A stretch of 64,000 bases of DNA from Bradyrhizobium sp. CCGB01 (GCF_024199795.1 NZ_JANADK010000001.1:62001-126000); one strand, 5' to 3'. Positions 11,611-20,733 are shown, counted from the stretch's first letter. A program made the numbers and translations. The notes: generated from the sequence alone by a model not told the origin.

Positions 11611-11964
11611 GCGGAAGCCTCTGTTCTAACCCCGATTGAGCGGCGTTTCTGGCAAAAATGGGCCCCGTTCTGTTCGGAAAGCAACGCCAATTGCCGTCGT
11701 CAGCAGGCGCGAATGCCGAGAGCCCGGATGGACCTGCGAACCTGGCCTCAATGCCCGGCCGCGCCACAATCGGCTAAGCGGAACCGCGCGCTCTCTAACA
11801 CAGGCATTTCGGGTGGCAAAGCGATCTCATGAAGGTAAAATGAAGCAATCCTCGCCCGGTTCCAAGTCTGATTAGAACCTCTCTAGTTGCGAGAAACTTG
11901 CATCTGCATCTATCTGTCCATATATTGCAGGATGATAGTGTCCACGCGTGCCCGAAATCTGGAA
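11611..11964. other. fabA/irr divergent intergenic region
   Basis: This 354-base spacer carries both promoters. The only regulatory pattern I can point to is a set of hexamer repeats at 11899-11916. No convincing small gene was found; short open frames here lack a start site with a ribosome binding site. Confidence 0.6.
11899..11916 (+). promoter_or_regulatory. Putative Fur-binding hexamer repeats upstream of irr
   Basis: TGCATC, TGCATC and TATCTG stand head to tail, 49 bases before the irr start. Family knowledge: in Bradyrhizobium japonicum Fur represses irr through imperfect direct repeats of hexamers rather than a classical Fur box. The match of site type and position is the evidence. 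Confidence 0.55.
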
Positions 11965-12453
11965 ATGAGCGAGAATACTGCGCCCCATCACGACGACGAC
12001 CATGCAGCGGCCCTCCTGTCCGGCCGCCAGCCGGCGCTGACCGGCTGCCCGTGGCACGACGTTAACGAAATGCTCCAGTCCGCGGGGCTGCGTCCGACGC
12101 GCCAGCGCATGGCGCTCGGCTGGCTCCTGTTCGGCAAGGGTGCTCGCCACCTCACGGCTGAAATGCTCTACGAGGAGGCGACGCTGGCCAAGGTGCCGGT
12201 GTCGCTCGCGACCGTCTACAACACGCTGAACCAGCTGACTGATGCCGGCCTGCTGCGCCAAGTCAGCGTCGACGGCACCAAGACCTATTTCGATACCAAC
12301 GTCACCACCCACCACCATTATTACCTCGAGAACAGCCATGAGCTGGTCGATATCGAGGACCCGCATCTGGCGCTGTCCAAGATGCCGGAGGTACCCGAGG
12401 GCTACGAGATCGCACGCATCGACATGGTCGTGCGCCTGCGCAAGAAGCGCTGA
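11965..12453 (+). CDS. irr: Iron response regulator Irr (Fur family)
   Basis: Heme-responsive Fur-family regulator that controls heme synthesis and iron uptake genes in rhizobia. The ATG at 11965 gives MSENTAPHHDD, the known N-terminus; upstream in-frame ATGs would add 26 unrelated residues. The protein is 162 residues. It carries the heme-regulatory motif GCPWHDV (Cys28-Pro29), the winged helix LRPTRQRMALGWLL, and the second heme site HHH (116-118). Irr of this type is degraded when heme is plentiful. The gene is divergent from fabA, with probable Fur sites just upstream. Confidence 0.97.
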   Translation: MSENTAPHHDDDHAAALLSGRQPALTGCPWHDVNEMLQSAGLRPTRQRMALGWLLFGKGARHLTAEMLYEEATLAKVPVSLATVYNTLNQLTDAGLLRQVSVDGTKTYFDTNVTTHHHYYLENSHELVDIEDPHLALSKMPEVPEGYEIARIDMVVRLRKKR

Positions 12454-12480
12454 GACGATCCAAGCTGCTGAATTAGCGTC

Positions 12481-12504
12481 ATGGCCGGGCTTTGTCCCGG
12501 CCAT
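12481..12504. terminator. Hairpin between irr and the SH3 gene
   Basis: ATGGCCGGG (12481-12489) pairs perfectly with CCCGGCCAT (12496-12504) around a six-base loop, followed by TGTCGTTTTG. It sits between two convergent genes and can serve both; it also resembles a dispersed Bradyrhizobium repeat. Confidence 0.6.
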
Positions 12505-12565
12505 TGTCGTTTTGCGAGATTGTTCCGAGGCGTCGCAAAGCATCGCCCCGGGATGACCCTTCGGG

Positions 12566-13096
12566 TCAGTTGACCTGCTCGTCCGAGTAGACGCCCCAGA
12601 GGCGCTCCTGCTGGATCCAGCCGTCAAAGCCGTTGCCGGTGACGCGGCACCAGTTTGCAGTGCACTTCTTGACCTGCGTGACGACGCCAGCCTGAAGCTT
12701 GGCCGCAACCGCGCTGTCGAGGTCGGCGCGGTCGTAGATCGGCGCGAGGTCGTCCTTGTGTTTCATGGTGACGACCGCGGTGCGGCGGCCCGACAGCAGC
12801 GAATGATAGACCCAGCCCTCGGCGCCTTCAGAATCGCGCACCCGGCGCCAGTTCTCGAACTCGGCGGTGATTTCGACCGGCAGGCCGGCGCGGGTGTAGA
12901 CCCAGGCGACGTCATTGTCCTTGGTCGGGCCGGCGCGGACGTTCACATGATCCGATTTGAGGCTGACATAGCGCGGCACCGGGAGGCCGCTTGCGGTCTG
13001 GGGGCTGCTGTCCTTCGCCGAATGCGAGGGGCTGACCGAAGCACTCAACCAGGTGCAAACGAGCGCCATCACCGAACAAAAACGCCCCAACGCCAT
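12566..13096 (-). CDS. Periplasmic SH3-domain protein
   Basis: A 176-residue protein with an N-terminal signal peptide (hydrophobic about residues 8-22, likely cut near SHSA). Two bacterial SH3 domains follow. The first begins at VNVRAGPTKDNDVAWVY and contains ENWRRVRDSEGAEGWVYHSLL; the second runs to WCRVTGNGFDGWIQQERLWG. Such proteins often bind peptidoglycan or cell-wall partners. The ATG at 13096 is preferred to a TTG one codon earlier. It is divergent from the hydroxyacid dehydrogenase gene and convergent with irr. Confidence 0.85.
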   Translation of the reverse strand: MALGRFCSVMALVCTWLSASVSPSHSAKDSSPQTASGLPVPRYVSLKSDHVNVRAGPTKDNDVAWVYTRAGLPVEITAEFENWRRVRDSEGAEGWVYHSLLSGRRTAVVTMKHKDDLAPIYDRADLDSAVAAKLQAGVVTQVKKCTANWCRVTGNGFDGWIQQERLWGVYSDEQVN

Positions 13097-13420
13097 CAAC
13101 CCGTCTCCTGTCGAGGACCCCGCCGAGCCGGGTCCTCACCCCAAATTCCACACCTGCCGTGCACGCCCCTCTCCCGCCCCACGCGGGTGTTCCCGAGCCC
13201 TTAACCCGTGGTTCTTGTCTTGGCCCGGCCTTCTGCTAGAGAGGACGGACACTTGAACAACCAGTTTGCCCCGATTTTCCGGCCGGAAATGTCGGGAGAG
13301 CTTGAAGGAAGCGCCGGGGACGACACGGCAAAAGGCAGTGTCGAACAACCGGGTTAATGAGGCCTCAACGGCCGGCCTTTGGCGACAGAGGCGGCCTGCA
13401 ACGCCTCATGAGGGCAGGAC
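13097..13420. other. Divergent intergenic region, no clear gene
   Basis: About 320 bases between the SH3 gene and the hydroxyacid dehydrogenase gene. It must hold both promoters. A 34-codon frame from a TTG near 13255 has nothing to support it. GC-rich inverted segments (GAGGACCC/GGGTCCTC near 13114 and 13132) are visible. Confidence 0.5.
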
Positions 13421-14422
13421 ATGTCGGTGAAGAAAAAGCCCCTCGTCGTGGTGACGCGCAAGTTGCCGGACTCGATCGAGACCCGGATGCGCGAGCTGTT
13501 CGACGCGCGGATCAATCTCGACGACACGCCGCTGTCGAGCGAGCAACTCGCCGAAGCCGCGCGCACCGCCGACGTGCTGGTTCCCACCGTCACCGACCAC
13601 ATCACCGCCGACATCGTCAATCAGCCCGACTGCAAGCTCCGCCTGATCGCCAATTTCGGCAACGGCGTCGACAATATCGATGTCGAGGCCGCGCATGCCC
13701 GCGGCATCACCGTCACCAACACGCCGAAGGTTCTCACCGAAGACACCGCCGACATGACCATGGCGCTGATTCTGGCCGTGCCGCGCCGGATGATCGAAGG
13801 CGCCTCGATCCTGACGGAAGGAAAGCCCTGGCCGGGCTGGTCGCCGACCTGGATGCTCGGCCACCGCATCGGCGGCAAGCGTCTCGGCATCATCGGCATG
13901 GGCCGCATCGGCCAGGCGGTCGCGCGCCGCGCCCGCGCCTTCGGCTTGCAGATCCACTATCACAACCGCCGTCCCGTGGCGCCGAAGATCGCCGAAGAGC
14001 TCGGCGCGACCTATTGGGAAAGCCTCGACCAGATGCTGGCGCGGATGGACATCATCTCGGTGAACTGTCCGCACACGCCGGCGACCTACCACCTGCTGTC
14101 GGCGCGGCGGCTGAAGCTGATCCGCAAGGACGCCTACATCGTCAACACCGCGCGCGGCGAGGTGACCGACGAGGACACGCTGATCAAGCTGATCGAGGGC
14201 GGCGAGATCGGCGGCGCCGGCCTCGACGTCTACGAGCACGAGCCCGCGGTGAACCCGAAGCTGGTGCGGCTCGCCAAGGCCGGCAAGGTGACGCTGCTCC
14301 CGCATATGGGCTCGGCCACGATCGAGGGTCGCGTCGAGATGGGCGAGAAGGTCATCATCAACATCCGCACCTTCCTCGACGCGCACAAGCCGCCGGATCG
14401 CGTGCTGCCGAGCATGCTCTGA
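13421..14422 (+). CDS. D-isomer-specific 2-hydroxyacid dehydrogenase (glyoxylate/hydroxypyruvate reductase type)
   Basis: A 333-residue NAD(P)-dependent dehydrogenase. The Rossmann motif GIIGMGRIGQAVARRA is at about residues 158-173. The active-site Arg is in NTARGEV, the Glu in DVYEHEPAV, and the His in LLPHMGSAT, giving the usual Arg-Glu-His set of the family. Overall similarity is to glyoxylate reductase (GyaR-like), but substrate choice is inference. A purine-rich GAGGGCAGGAC precedes the ATG. It ends before a repeat element and stands alone. Confidence 0.9.
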   Translation: MSVKKKPLVVVTRKLPDSIETRMRELFDARINLDDTPLSSEQLAEAARTADVLVPTVTDHITADIVNQPDCKLRLIANFGNGVDNIDVEAAHARGITVTNTPKVLTEDTADMTMALILAVPRRMIEGASILTEGKPWPGWSPTWMLGHRIGGKRLGIIGMGRIGQAVARRARAFGLQIHYHNRRPVAPKIAEELGATYWESLDQMLARMDIISVNCPHTPATYHLLSARRLKLIRKDAYIVNTARGEVTDEDTLIKLIEGGEIGGAGLDVYEHEPAVNPKLVRLAKAGKVTLLPHMGSATIEGRVEMGEKVIINIRTFLDAHKPPDRVLPSML

Positions 14423-14454
14423 GTTTCCAATCGACTGCATGACAAGCCCTGCGT

Positions 14455-14583
14455 CCTCATCCTGAGGAGCCGCGAAGCGGCTTCTCGAAGGATGGCCACG
14501 GGCGAGTTCCGGGCCTTCATGGTTCGCCCGGCGATGCGTAGCATCGTCCGGAGAGGCGCTTCGCGCCTCCTCACCATGAGGGT
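14455..14583. repeat. Dispersed intergenic repeat, copy 1
   Basis: Begins CTCATCCTGAGGAGCCGCGA and ends CTCACCATGAGGG, with internal hairpins (GCCGCGAAGCGGC; GATGCGTAGCATC; GAGGCGCTTCGCGCCTC). The same element is inverted at 17459-17587, and its end modules reappear at 20734-20847. Confidence 0.8.
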
Positions 14584-15495
14584 CTAAGGCCTTGCCACGT
14601 TGCGCTTGCGCCAGTCCGCGACGAAATCGATGAAGGCGCGCAGCGCGGGCGGCGTCTGGCGTCGGCTCGGATAGTACAGGAACGGTCCGGGAAACGGCTC
14701 GCACCAGTCTTCCATCAGGCTGACCAGCGCGCCTGATTTCACGGCGTCGTGGACGTAGCCATCGAGCGTGGCCCAGATACCGGCGCCATCGAGCGCAGCG
14801 CGCATCGCAAGGCCCATATTGGTCGAGATCAGCTTTGCGGGCGGATCGACCTTCACGAGCTGGCCCGCCTTCTCGAACTCCAGATCGTGCATGACGCCGC
14901 TCGAGTAGCGGGCGCGGATGCAATCATGGTCGAGCAGATCCTTCGGATGCCCGGGCCTGCCGCGGCGCGCGATATAATCGGGCGACGCGACGACGACATA
15001 GCTCTGCGGGCCGCTCAGCGGGATCGCCACCATGTCCTGCGCGAGATGCTCGCCGTAGCGTACGCCGGCATCGAAGCCGGCGCCGACGATGTCGACGAAG
15101 CCGCTTTCGGAAACGATGTCGAGGTCGACCTGCGGGTACGTCTGAAGGAATGGCCCGGCCATCGGCGCCAGCACGAGGTCGACCGCCGGTGGCGGCGCGT
15201 TGATGCGCAGACGGCCTGAGGCGACCTCGCGCAGGCCGCGGACCTGATCCAGGGCGTCGCCGACATCGCGCAGGGCCGGGGCCAGCCGCGACAGCAGCAA
15301 TTCGCCCGCCTCGGTCAGCGCCACGCTGCGGGTGGTGCGGTTCATCAGGCGGACGCCGAGGCGTTCCTCCAGGTCCCGTAGCCGCTGGCTAAGGCTCGAC
15401 ACCGACACGCGAATTTCGACCGCCGCACGCCGGAAATTGCGGGTTCGGGCAACCGCCACGAAGACATCGAGATCGCGTAGATCGGGCTCGGCCAT
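14584..15495 (-). CDS. LysR family transcriptional regulator
   Basis: A 303-residue LysR regulator with an N-terminal helix-turn-helix (RNFRRAAVEIRVSVSSLSQR, about residues 19-38) and a periplasmic-binding-protein-like effector domain (GRLRINAPPPAVDLVLAPM onward). The divergent aldo-keto reductase gene starts 120 bases away, so this regulator probably controls it. The effector is unknown. Confidence 0.9.
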   Translation of the reverse strand: MAEPDLRDLDVFVAVARTRNFRRAAVEIRVSVSSLSQRLRDLEERLGVRLMNRTTRSVALTEAGELLLSRLAPALRDVGDALDQVRGLREVASGRLRINAPPPAVDLVLAPMAGPFLQTYPQVDLDIVSESGFVDIVGAGFDAGVRYGEHLAQDMVAIPLSGPQSYVVVASPDYIARRGRPGHPKDLLDHDCIRARYSSGVMHDLEFEKAGQLVKVDPPAKLISTNMGLAMRAALDGAGIWATLDGYVHDAVKSGALVSLMEDWCEPFPGPFLYYPSRRQTPPALRAFIDFVADWRKRNVARP

Positions 15496-15615
15496 TGTTC
15501 GCTAATGTGAACAAGCCATTCTGGATTGTCCAGCTTATCGGCGCAATGGAGCGGACGCATATCTGGCCTCGTCACGCGGCGCAATCAGTCAGCCGCCTTT
15601 TCGAGGAGAGCCATC

Positions 15616-16623
15616 ATGGAACAGCGCAAACTCGGTACGACCGGCCCAACCGTCTCCGCCCTTGGTCTCGGCTGCATGGGGATGTCGGAGGTCTACGGCC
15701 CTGCCGATCGGGGCGAGGCCATCGCCACGGTGCATGCGGCGCTCGACGCCGGCATCACGCTGCTGGATACCGGCGACTTCTACGCCATGGGTCACAACGA
15801 GATGCTGGTGCGCGAGGCGCTCAAGGATGTTCCGCGCGAGAAAGTGCAGATCAGCGTCAAGTTCGGCGCGCTGCGCGGCCCCGCCGGCGAGTTTGCCGGA
15901 ATGGACACAAGGCCGGCCGCCACCAAGAACTTCCTCGCCTATTCGCTGCAGCGGCTCGGTACCGATTATCTCGACATCTATCGCCCCGCGCGTCTCGACC
16001 CGAACGTTCCCATCGAAGAGACGATCGGCGGCCTCGCCGATCTCGTGAAGGCCGGCTACATCAGGCATATCGGCCTGTCCGAGGTCGGCTCCGACACGCT
16101 CCGCCGCGCGCATGCCGTGCATCCGATCGCCGATCTCCAGATCGAATATTCGCTGATCGAGCGCGGCATCGAACGAGACATCCTCAAGACCTGCCGCGAA
16201 CTCGGCATCGGCATCACCGCTTACGGCGTGCTGGCGCGCGGCCTGATCAGCGGCCATTGGTCGAAGGACTCCGGCAAAACCGGTAAGGATTACCGGCTGA
16301 TGACGCCGCGCTTCCAGGGCGCCAATCTCGACGCCAATCTCGCGCTGGTGGAGCAGCTGCGCGCGATCGCCACGGAGATCGGCGCGACGCCGGCGCAGGT
16401 CGCGATCGCCTGGGTCGCGGTGAAAGGCAAGGAAATCGTGCCGTTGGTCGGCGCCCGCACTCGCAATCGTCTCACCGAAGCACTCGGCGCAACCAAGGTG
16501 ACGCTGACGCAAGCTCATCTCTCGGCACTGGCCAAGGCATTCCCGCGTGATGTCGCCGCCGGCACGCGTTACGCGGCCGAGCAGATGGCGCATCTCGATA
16601 GTGAAAAGCCCGCCACGACGTAG
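15616..16623 (+). CDS. Aldo/keto reductase
   Basis: The ATG at 15616 gives MEQRKLGTTGPTVSALGLGC with GAGGAG ahead; an earlier in-frame start would add 30 non-homologous residues. The 335-residue TIM-barrel protein has the catalytic Asp and Tyr in LLDTGDFYAMGHNE and the Lys in ISVKFGALRG. The position usually held by His reads IYRPARLDP, as in the Q/RPARxDP subgroup of aldo-keto reductases. NADPH contacts are expected in VGARTRNRL. Probably regulated by the divergent LysR protein. Confidence 0.92.
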   Translation: MEQRKLGTTGPTVSALGLGCMGMSEVYGPADRGEAIATVHAALDAGITLLDTGDFYAMGHNEMLVREALKDVPREKVQISVKFGALRGPAGEFAGMDTRPAATKNFLAYSLQRLGTDYLDIYRPARLDPNVPIEETIGGLADLVKAGYIRHIGLSEVGSDTLRRAHAVHPIADLQIEYSLIERGIERDILKTCRELGIGITAYGVLARGLISGHWSKDSGKTGKDYRLMTPRFQGANLDANLALVEQLRAIATEIGATPAQVAIAWVAVKGKEIVPLVGARTRNRLTEALGATKVTLTQAHLSALAKAFPRDVAAGTRYAAEQMAHLDSEKPATT

Positions 16624-16632
16624 CGGCTGCGC

Positions 16633-17436
16633 TCAAGTACGATGGGCGCTGAGGTCGGTGATCACAGGCCCATCGCCGTTGAGCGGATTGGCCGGATCGC
16701 GCGCGTAGCGCAGCGTCTCGAAGCGCATCGCGCGCGCATCGATCATCAGGAGACGGCCGACGAGGCCGTCGCCGAAGCCGACGATCTCGCGGATGGCCTC
16801 CAGCGCCATCATCGAGCCCATCACGCCCGCGAGCGCACCCATGACGCCGGCCTCGGCGCAGGCCGGCACCGTGCCGGGCGGCGGCGCCTCCGGAAACAGG
16901 CAGCGATAGGTCGGGTTGAATTCGTCCTGCTCGTTCTTCTCATGCGCGCGGATGGTGGTGAGCGAGCCGTCGAAAGTGCCGAGCGCCGCCGTGATCAGCG
17001 GCCGCTTCGCGAAGAAGCAGGCATCCGAGACCAGATAGCGCGTCGAGAAATTGTCGGAGCCGTCGAGCACGAGGTCGTAGTCGCCGATCATGCCCAGCGC
17101 ATTGTCGGCGTTGAGCCAGGTGGCATGGCCGACGAAGCGGACATGCGGATTGAGCGCGGAGATCCGCTCGGCCGCGCTCTCGACCTTGTGCCGGCCGATA
17201 TCGGGCGTCGTATGGATGACCTGGCGCTGGAGGTTGGACAGCGAGACCACGTCGTCGTCGACCACGCCGAGCGTGCCGATGCCGGCGGCCGCCAGATACA
17301 TCAAGGCGGGCGCGCCGAGCCCGCCGGCGCCGATCACCAGCACCGACGCCCGCTTCAGCGCGGCCTGGCCGGGACCACCGACATCGCGCAGCACGATATG
17401 GCGGGCATAACGTTCGAGTTCGTCCGGGCTCAGCAT
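16633..17436 (-). CDS. HesA/MoeB/ThiF family adenylyltransferase
   Basis: A 267-residue E1-like enzyme that adenylates the C-terminus of a sulfur-carrier protein (MoaD or ThiS). The nucleotide loop is VIGAGGLGAPALMYLAAAG, followed by VVDDDVVSLSNLQRQ with the conserved Asp and Arg-finger region, and DGSDNFSTR. The probable active Cys is in GTVPACAEAGVMG. The two CxxC zinc pairs of E. coli MoeB are not intact: the first site reads TYRC and the C-terminal pair is absent. A function in molybdopterin or thiamine synthesis is therefore family-level only. It is unrelated to the E1 in the island. Confidence 0.85.
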   Translation of the reverse strand: MLSPDELERYARHIVLRDVGGPGQAALKRASVLVIGAGGLGAPALMYLAAAGIGTLGVVDDDVVSLSNLQRQVIHTTPDIGRHKVESAAERISALNPHVRFVGHATWLNADNALGMIGDYDLVLDGSDNFSTRYLVSDACFFAKRPLITAALGTFDGSLTTIRAHEKNEQDEFNPTYRCLFPEAPPPGTVPACAEAGVMGALAGVMGSMMALEAIREIVGFGDGLVGRLLMIDARAMRFETLRYARDPANPLNGDGPVITDLSAHRT

Positions 17437-17458
17437 CGTCGTCCTTCGTTCCTCTCAA

Positions 17459-17587
17459 CCCTCATGGTGAGGAGCGCTCAGCGCCTCTCCGGACGATGCT
17501 ACGCATCGCCGGGCGAACCATGAAGGCCCCGGTATCGCCTGTGGCCATCCTTCGAGACGCGGCCCTTGGGCCGCTCCTCAGGATGAG
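17459..17587. repeat. Dispersed intergenic repeat, copy 2 (inverted)
   Basis: Reverse orientation of the element at 14455-14583: starts CCCTCATGGTGAGGAGCG, contains GGACGATGCTACGCATCG and GGGCGAACCATGAAGGCC, and ends CTCCTCAGGATGAGAG. Confidence 0.8.
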
Positions 17588-17694
17588 AGCCTGAGTTCGT
17601 GGCGTCTATCGCCACCTGAACCACCCCAACATTGTTCGCGACCAACGAGATGTGCTTCAATGGCAGCACGTTCAATGGGCTGGCTGGATTTGTC

Positions 17695-19047
17695 ATGAGA
17701 TCGATGCTTGCGGCAACACTGATGTTCGCGACTGCCGCAGGCGCGAACGCCCAGATGACGACGCCACAGGTCCCCGGCGCCAAGCCGAAGGTCGTCCAGA
17801 CCGTGCCGATCCGGCCTCCCGCACTGCAGACGCCGTCGGCGACGGCGGACGCGATGGCGCAGGCGGAACGGCTGTCGCTCCAGTCCGACCTCGCCTGGGT
17901 CGGCCAATATAACGGCGCCATCACCGGCGACGTCAGCGCGCGCATGGTCGAGGCGATCAAGGAGTATCAGAAGGCCAAGGGCGGCAAGCCGACCGGCGTG
18001 CTCAATCCGCAGGAACGCGCCGCGCTCGCCGAGACTGCGCGGCGAAAGCAGGAGAGCGTCGGCTGGAAGATCGTGATGGAGCCGACCAGCGGCGCCCGGC
18101 TCGGCATCCCCGGTAAATTGGTGCCACAGCAGGCGACCGATGCCAACGGCTCGAAATGGACCTCGCCGACCGGGACGGTGCAGGTGCTGCTGAGCCGCCG
18201 CAAGGAGGCGAACCCGACCACGGCAAAACTCGCCGAGTTGGAGAAGGAGCCGTCCGGGCGCAAGGTCGACTACACCGTGGTGAAGCCCGATTTCTTCGTG
18301 CTGTCGGGATTGCAGGGTCTGAAGAAATTCTACGTGCGAGGCACCTTCAAAGGCGACGAAGTCCGCACCATGACGATCCTCTACGACCAGGCGACCGAGA
18401 ACACGGTCGAGCCGGTCGTGATCGCAATGTCGAGCGCCTTCAATGCATTCCCGTCAGGACCGCAAGCCGGGCCGCCGCCGCGCAAGAATGTCGAATACGG
18501 CACCGGCCTCGTCGTCAGCGACGACGGCGCGATCGTCACCGACCGCCTCGTCACCGATAGCTGTCTCGCAATCACGATCGCCGGCCATGGCAGCGCCGAC
18601 CGTCTCGCCGAGGACAAGCAGCACGATCTCGCGCTCCTGCACATCTACGGCGCCCGCGGCCTGAAGCCGCTCGGCCTCACAGGCGGCACAGCGAAGACGA
18701 GCGTCGATGTCGTCGGCATCGCCGATCCCCAAAGCCAGGGCGGCGCGGCCGGCGTATCGAGCCTCAAGGGCGCGCTGGCGCCGGTCACGGCGAGCGATTC
18801 CGCGCTGTCGCCTCCACCGGCGATCGGCTTCTCCGGCAGCCCGGCCATCGACGGCGACGGCAAGTTCGCCGGCATCGCCCTGTTGAAGCCGGCGATGGTC
18901 GCGGGGCCATCAGTGCCGGCATCGCAGGCGGTGATGGTCTCTGCCGAGACGGTACGCGATTTCCTGAAGGCAAACGCCGTCACCACGAACGGCACGTCGA
19001 CCGACGCGAAAGCGGCTGTCGTGCGCGTAATCTGCGTGCGGAAGTAA
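17695..19047 (+). CDS. Secreted peptidoglycan-binding/trypsin-fold protein, probably not an active protease
   Basis: The ATG at 17695 gives a signal peptide (MRSMLAATLMFATAAGANAQ); a start 21 codons earlier would bury it. The protein has 450 residues. After a linker comes a peptidoglycan-binding-type helical repeat (LAWVGQYNGAITGDVSARM with LNPQERAAL). The C-terminal half looks like a trypsin/HtrA fold: GTGLVVSDDGAIVT, HDLALLHI, and GFSGSPAIDGDGKFAGIAL with the nucleophile Ser. At the place where trypsin-like enzymes have TxxHV with the catalytic His, this one reads TDRLVTDSC, so the His is replaced by Leu. I infer a binding rather than a proteolytic role. Confidence 0.75.
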   Translation: MRSMLAATLMFATAAGANAQMTTPQVPGAKPKVVQTVPIRPPALQTPSATADAMAQAERLSLQSDLAWVGQYNGAITGDVSARMVEAIKEYQKAKGGKPTGVLNPQERAALAETARRKQESVGWKIVMEPTSGARLGIPGKLVPQQATDANGSKWTSPTGTVQVLLSRRKEANPTTAKLAELEKEPSGRKVDYTVVKPDFFVLSGLQGLKKFYVRGTFKGDEVRTMTILYDQATENTVEPVVIAMSSAFNAFPSGPQAGPPPRKNVEYGTGLVVSDDGAIVTDRLVTDSCLAITIAGHGSADRLAEDKQHDLALLHIYGARGLKPLGLTGGTAKTSVDVVGIADPQSQGGAAGVSSLKGALAPVTASDSALSPPPAIGFSGSPAIDGDGKFAGIALLKPAMVAGPSVPASQAVMVSAETVRDFLKANAVTTNGTSTDAKAAVVRVICVRK

Positions 19048-19226
19048 ATCTCGGGTCCCGGCTCTGCAGCGCGCCACTTCGTGCCGCGCAGCGTCCGGGG
19101 CACGAGACCTGTACAAGCGCAGACCAGCCGCAACTTTTGTGAGTGGCTTCGCCGCAACGAAGTCATGGAGGCCGTGATAGCCTCCCCTCCAGCCGCAATC
19201 ATAAGGCGTTCGGACGGGAGGATTTC

Positions 19227-20708
19227 ATGAAAACCTATCAGCTCTACATCAACGGCGAGTATGTCGATCCCGCCAATGGCCAGTGGTTCGACTCGATCGA
19301 TCCCTATCAGGGCAAGCCCTGGGCGAAGATTCCGCGCGGATCGGCGGCCGATGTCGACAAGGCCGTGAAGGCCGCCAACGAAGCGATGTGGCGCGGCCCG
19401 TGGGCGAAGATGACGGCCTCGGCCCGCGGCAAGGTGATGCGCAAGCTCGGCGACCTCGTCGCGGCGAATGCGGAGCGCCTCGCCGAGATCGAGGTGCGCG
19501 ACAACGGCAAGCTGATGGCGGAGATGCTAGGCCAGTTGCGCTACCATCCGGAATGGTGGTGGTATTTTGGCGGGCTCGTCGACAAGCTGGAAGGTGGGCT
19601 CGTCCCGATCGACAAGGCCGACACCTTTGCCTACACGACGCATGAGCCGGTCGGCGTCGTCGCCGCGCTGACCGCCTGGAATTCGCCGCTGCTGTTTGTC
19701 GCCTGGAAGTGCGCCGCCGCACTCGCCGCCGGCTGTGCCGTGGTCGTCAAGCCGTCGGAATTCACCTCGGCCAGCACGCTGGAATTCGCTGCACTGACGA
19801 AGGAAGCCGGAATTCCCGACGGCATCTTCAACGTCGTCACCGGCTTCGGTCCCGAGATCGGCAGCGAGCTGATCTCGCATCCCGGCGTCGCCAAGATCAC
19901 CTTCACCGGCTCGGACACGACAGGCGCGCGGGTCTATGAGACCGCGGCGCGCAGCCTGAAGCGCGTGTCGCTGGAGCTCGGCGGCAAATCACCCAACATC
20001 GTGTTCGAGGATGCCGATCTCGCCGCGGCCGCCGCCGGCGCCGTCGCTGGCATCTTCGCAGCGACGGGCCAGACCTGCATCGCCGGATCGCGGCTGCTGG
20101 TGCAGCGTTCGATCAAGGACAAGTTCGTGGACCGACTGCTCGAGCTCGCGCGCTCGGCCAAGATCGGCAATCCGATGCAGGCCGACACCAACATTGGTCC
20201 CGTCACGACGCCCGCTCAATACAAGAAGATCCTCGACTATATCGACATCGCCAAGGCCGAAGGTGCGCGCTGCCTGCTTGGCGGCAAGCCGGCCTCCGGC
20301 GAGGGCATTACCGGCGGCCAGTTCGTCGAGCCGACCATATTCACCGACGTCGACAACACGATGCGGATCGCGCGCGAGGAGGTGTTCGGGCCGGTGCTGT
20401 CGATCATTGCCTTCGACAATGAAGAGGACGCCATCCGCATCGCCAACGACACGATCTATGGTCTTGCGGCCGGCATCTGGACCCGCGACCTCGCGCGTGC
20501 CATTCGCGTGCCGAAGCAGCTGCGCGCCGGCACGGTCTGGGTGAACACCTATCGCGCGATCAGCTATATGATGCCGTTCGGCGGCATGAAGCATTCCGGC
20601 GTCGGCCGAGAGAGCGGCATCGATGCGGTACGCGAATATCAGGAAACCAAGAGCGTGTGGATCTCGACGGCGACCGACGTGCCGGCGAATCCGTTCGTGA
20701 TGCGGTGA
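19227..20708 (+). CDS. Aldehyde dehydrogenase family protein
   Basis: A 493-residue NAD(P)-dependent aldehyde dehydrogenase. The ATG at 19227 follows CGGGAGGA. The general base is Glu250 in SLELGGKSPN, the nucleophile Cys284 in GQTCIAGSR, the cofactor loop FTGSDTTG, and the Asn of TAWNSPL is in place. The C-terminus keeps PFGGMKHSGVGRE. The best guess is a semialdehyde or aromatic aldehyde substrate; nothing nearby settles this. Confidence 0.92.
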   Translation: MKTYQLYINGEYVDPANGQWFDSIDPYQGKPWAKIPRGSAADVDKAVKAANEAMWRGPWAKMTASARGKVMRKLGDLVAANAERLAEIEVRDNGKLMAEMLGQLRYHPEWWWYFGGLVDKLEGGLVPIDKADTFAYTTHEPVGVVAALTAWNSPLLFVAWKCAAALAAGCAVVVKPSEFTSASTLEFAALTKEAGIPDGIFNVVTGFGPEIGSELISHPGVAKITFTGSDTTGARVYETAARSLKRVSLELGGKSPNIVFEDADLAAAAAGAVAGIFAATGQTCIAGSRLLVQRSIKDKFVDRLLELARSAKIGNPMQADTNIGPVTTPAQYKKILDYIDIAKAEGARCLLGGKPASGEGITGGQFVEPTIFTDVDNTMRIAREEVFGPVLSIIAFDNEEDAIRIANDTIYGLAAGIWTRDLARAIRVPKQLRAGTVWVNTYRAISYMMPFGGMKHSGVGRESGIDAVREYQETKSVWISTATDVPANPFVMR

Positions 20709-20733
20709 GGGAGTAGCGGGCAGCTCGCCCGCA

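Noticed and set aside
13406..14923. Minus-strand frame of 505 codons across the hydroxyacid dehydrogenase and a repeat
   Set aside because: It overlaps two supported genes in the wrong frame and shows His/Asp/Arg-rich shadow composition.
16633..17436. ThiF-family gene as a part of the island's ubiquitin-like system
   Set aside because: It lies in the core 9 kb away, has MoeB-type architecture, and the island has its own JAB-E1.
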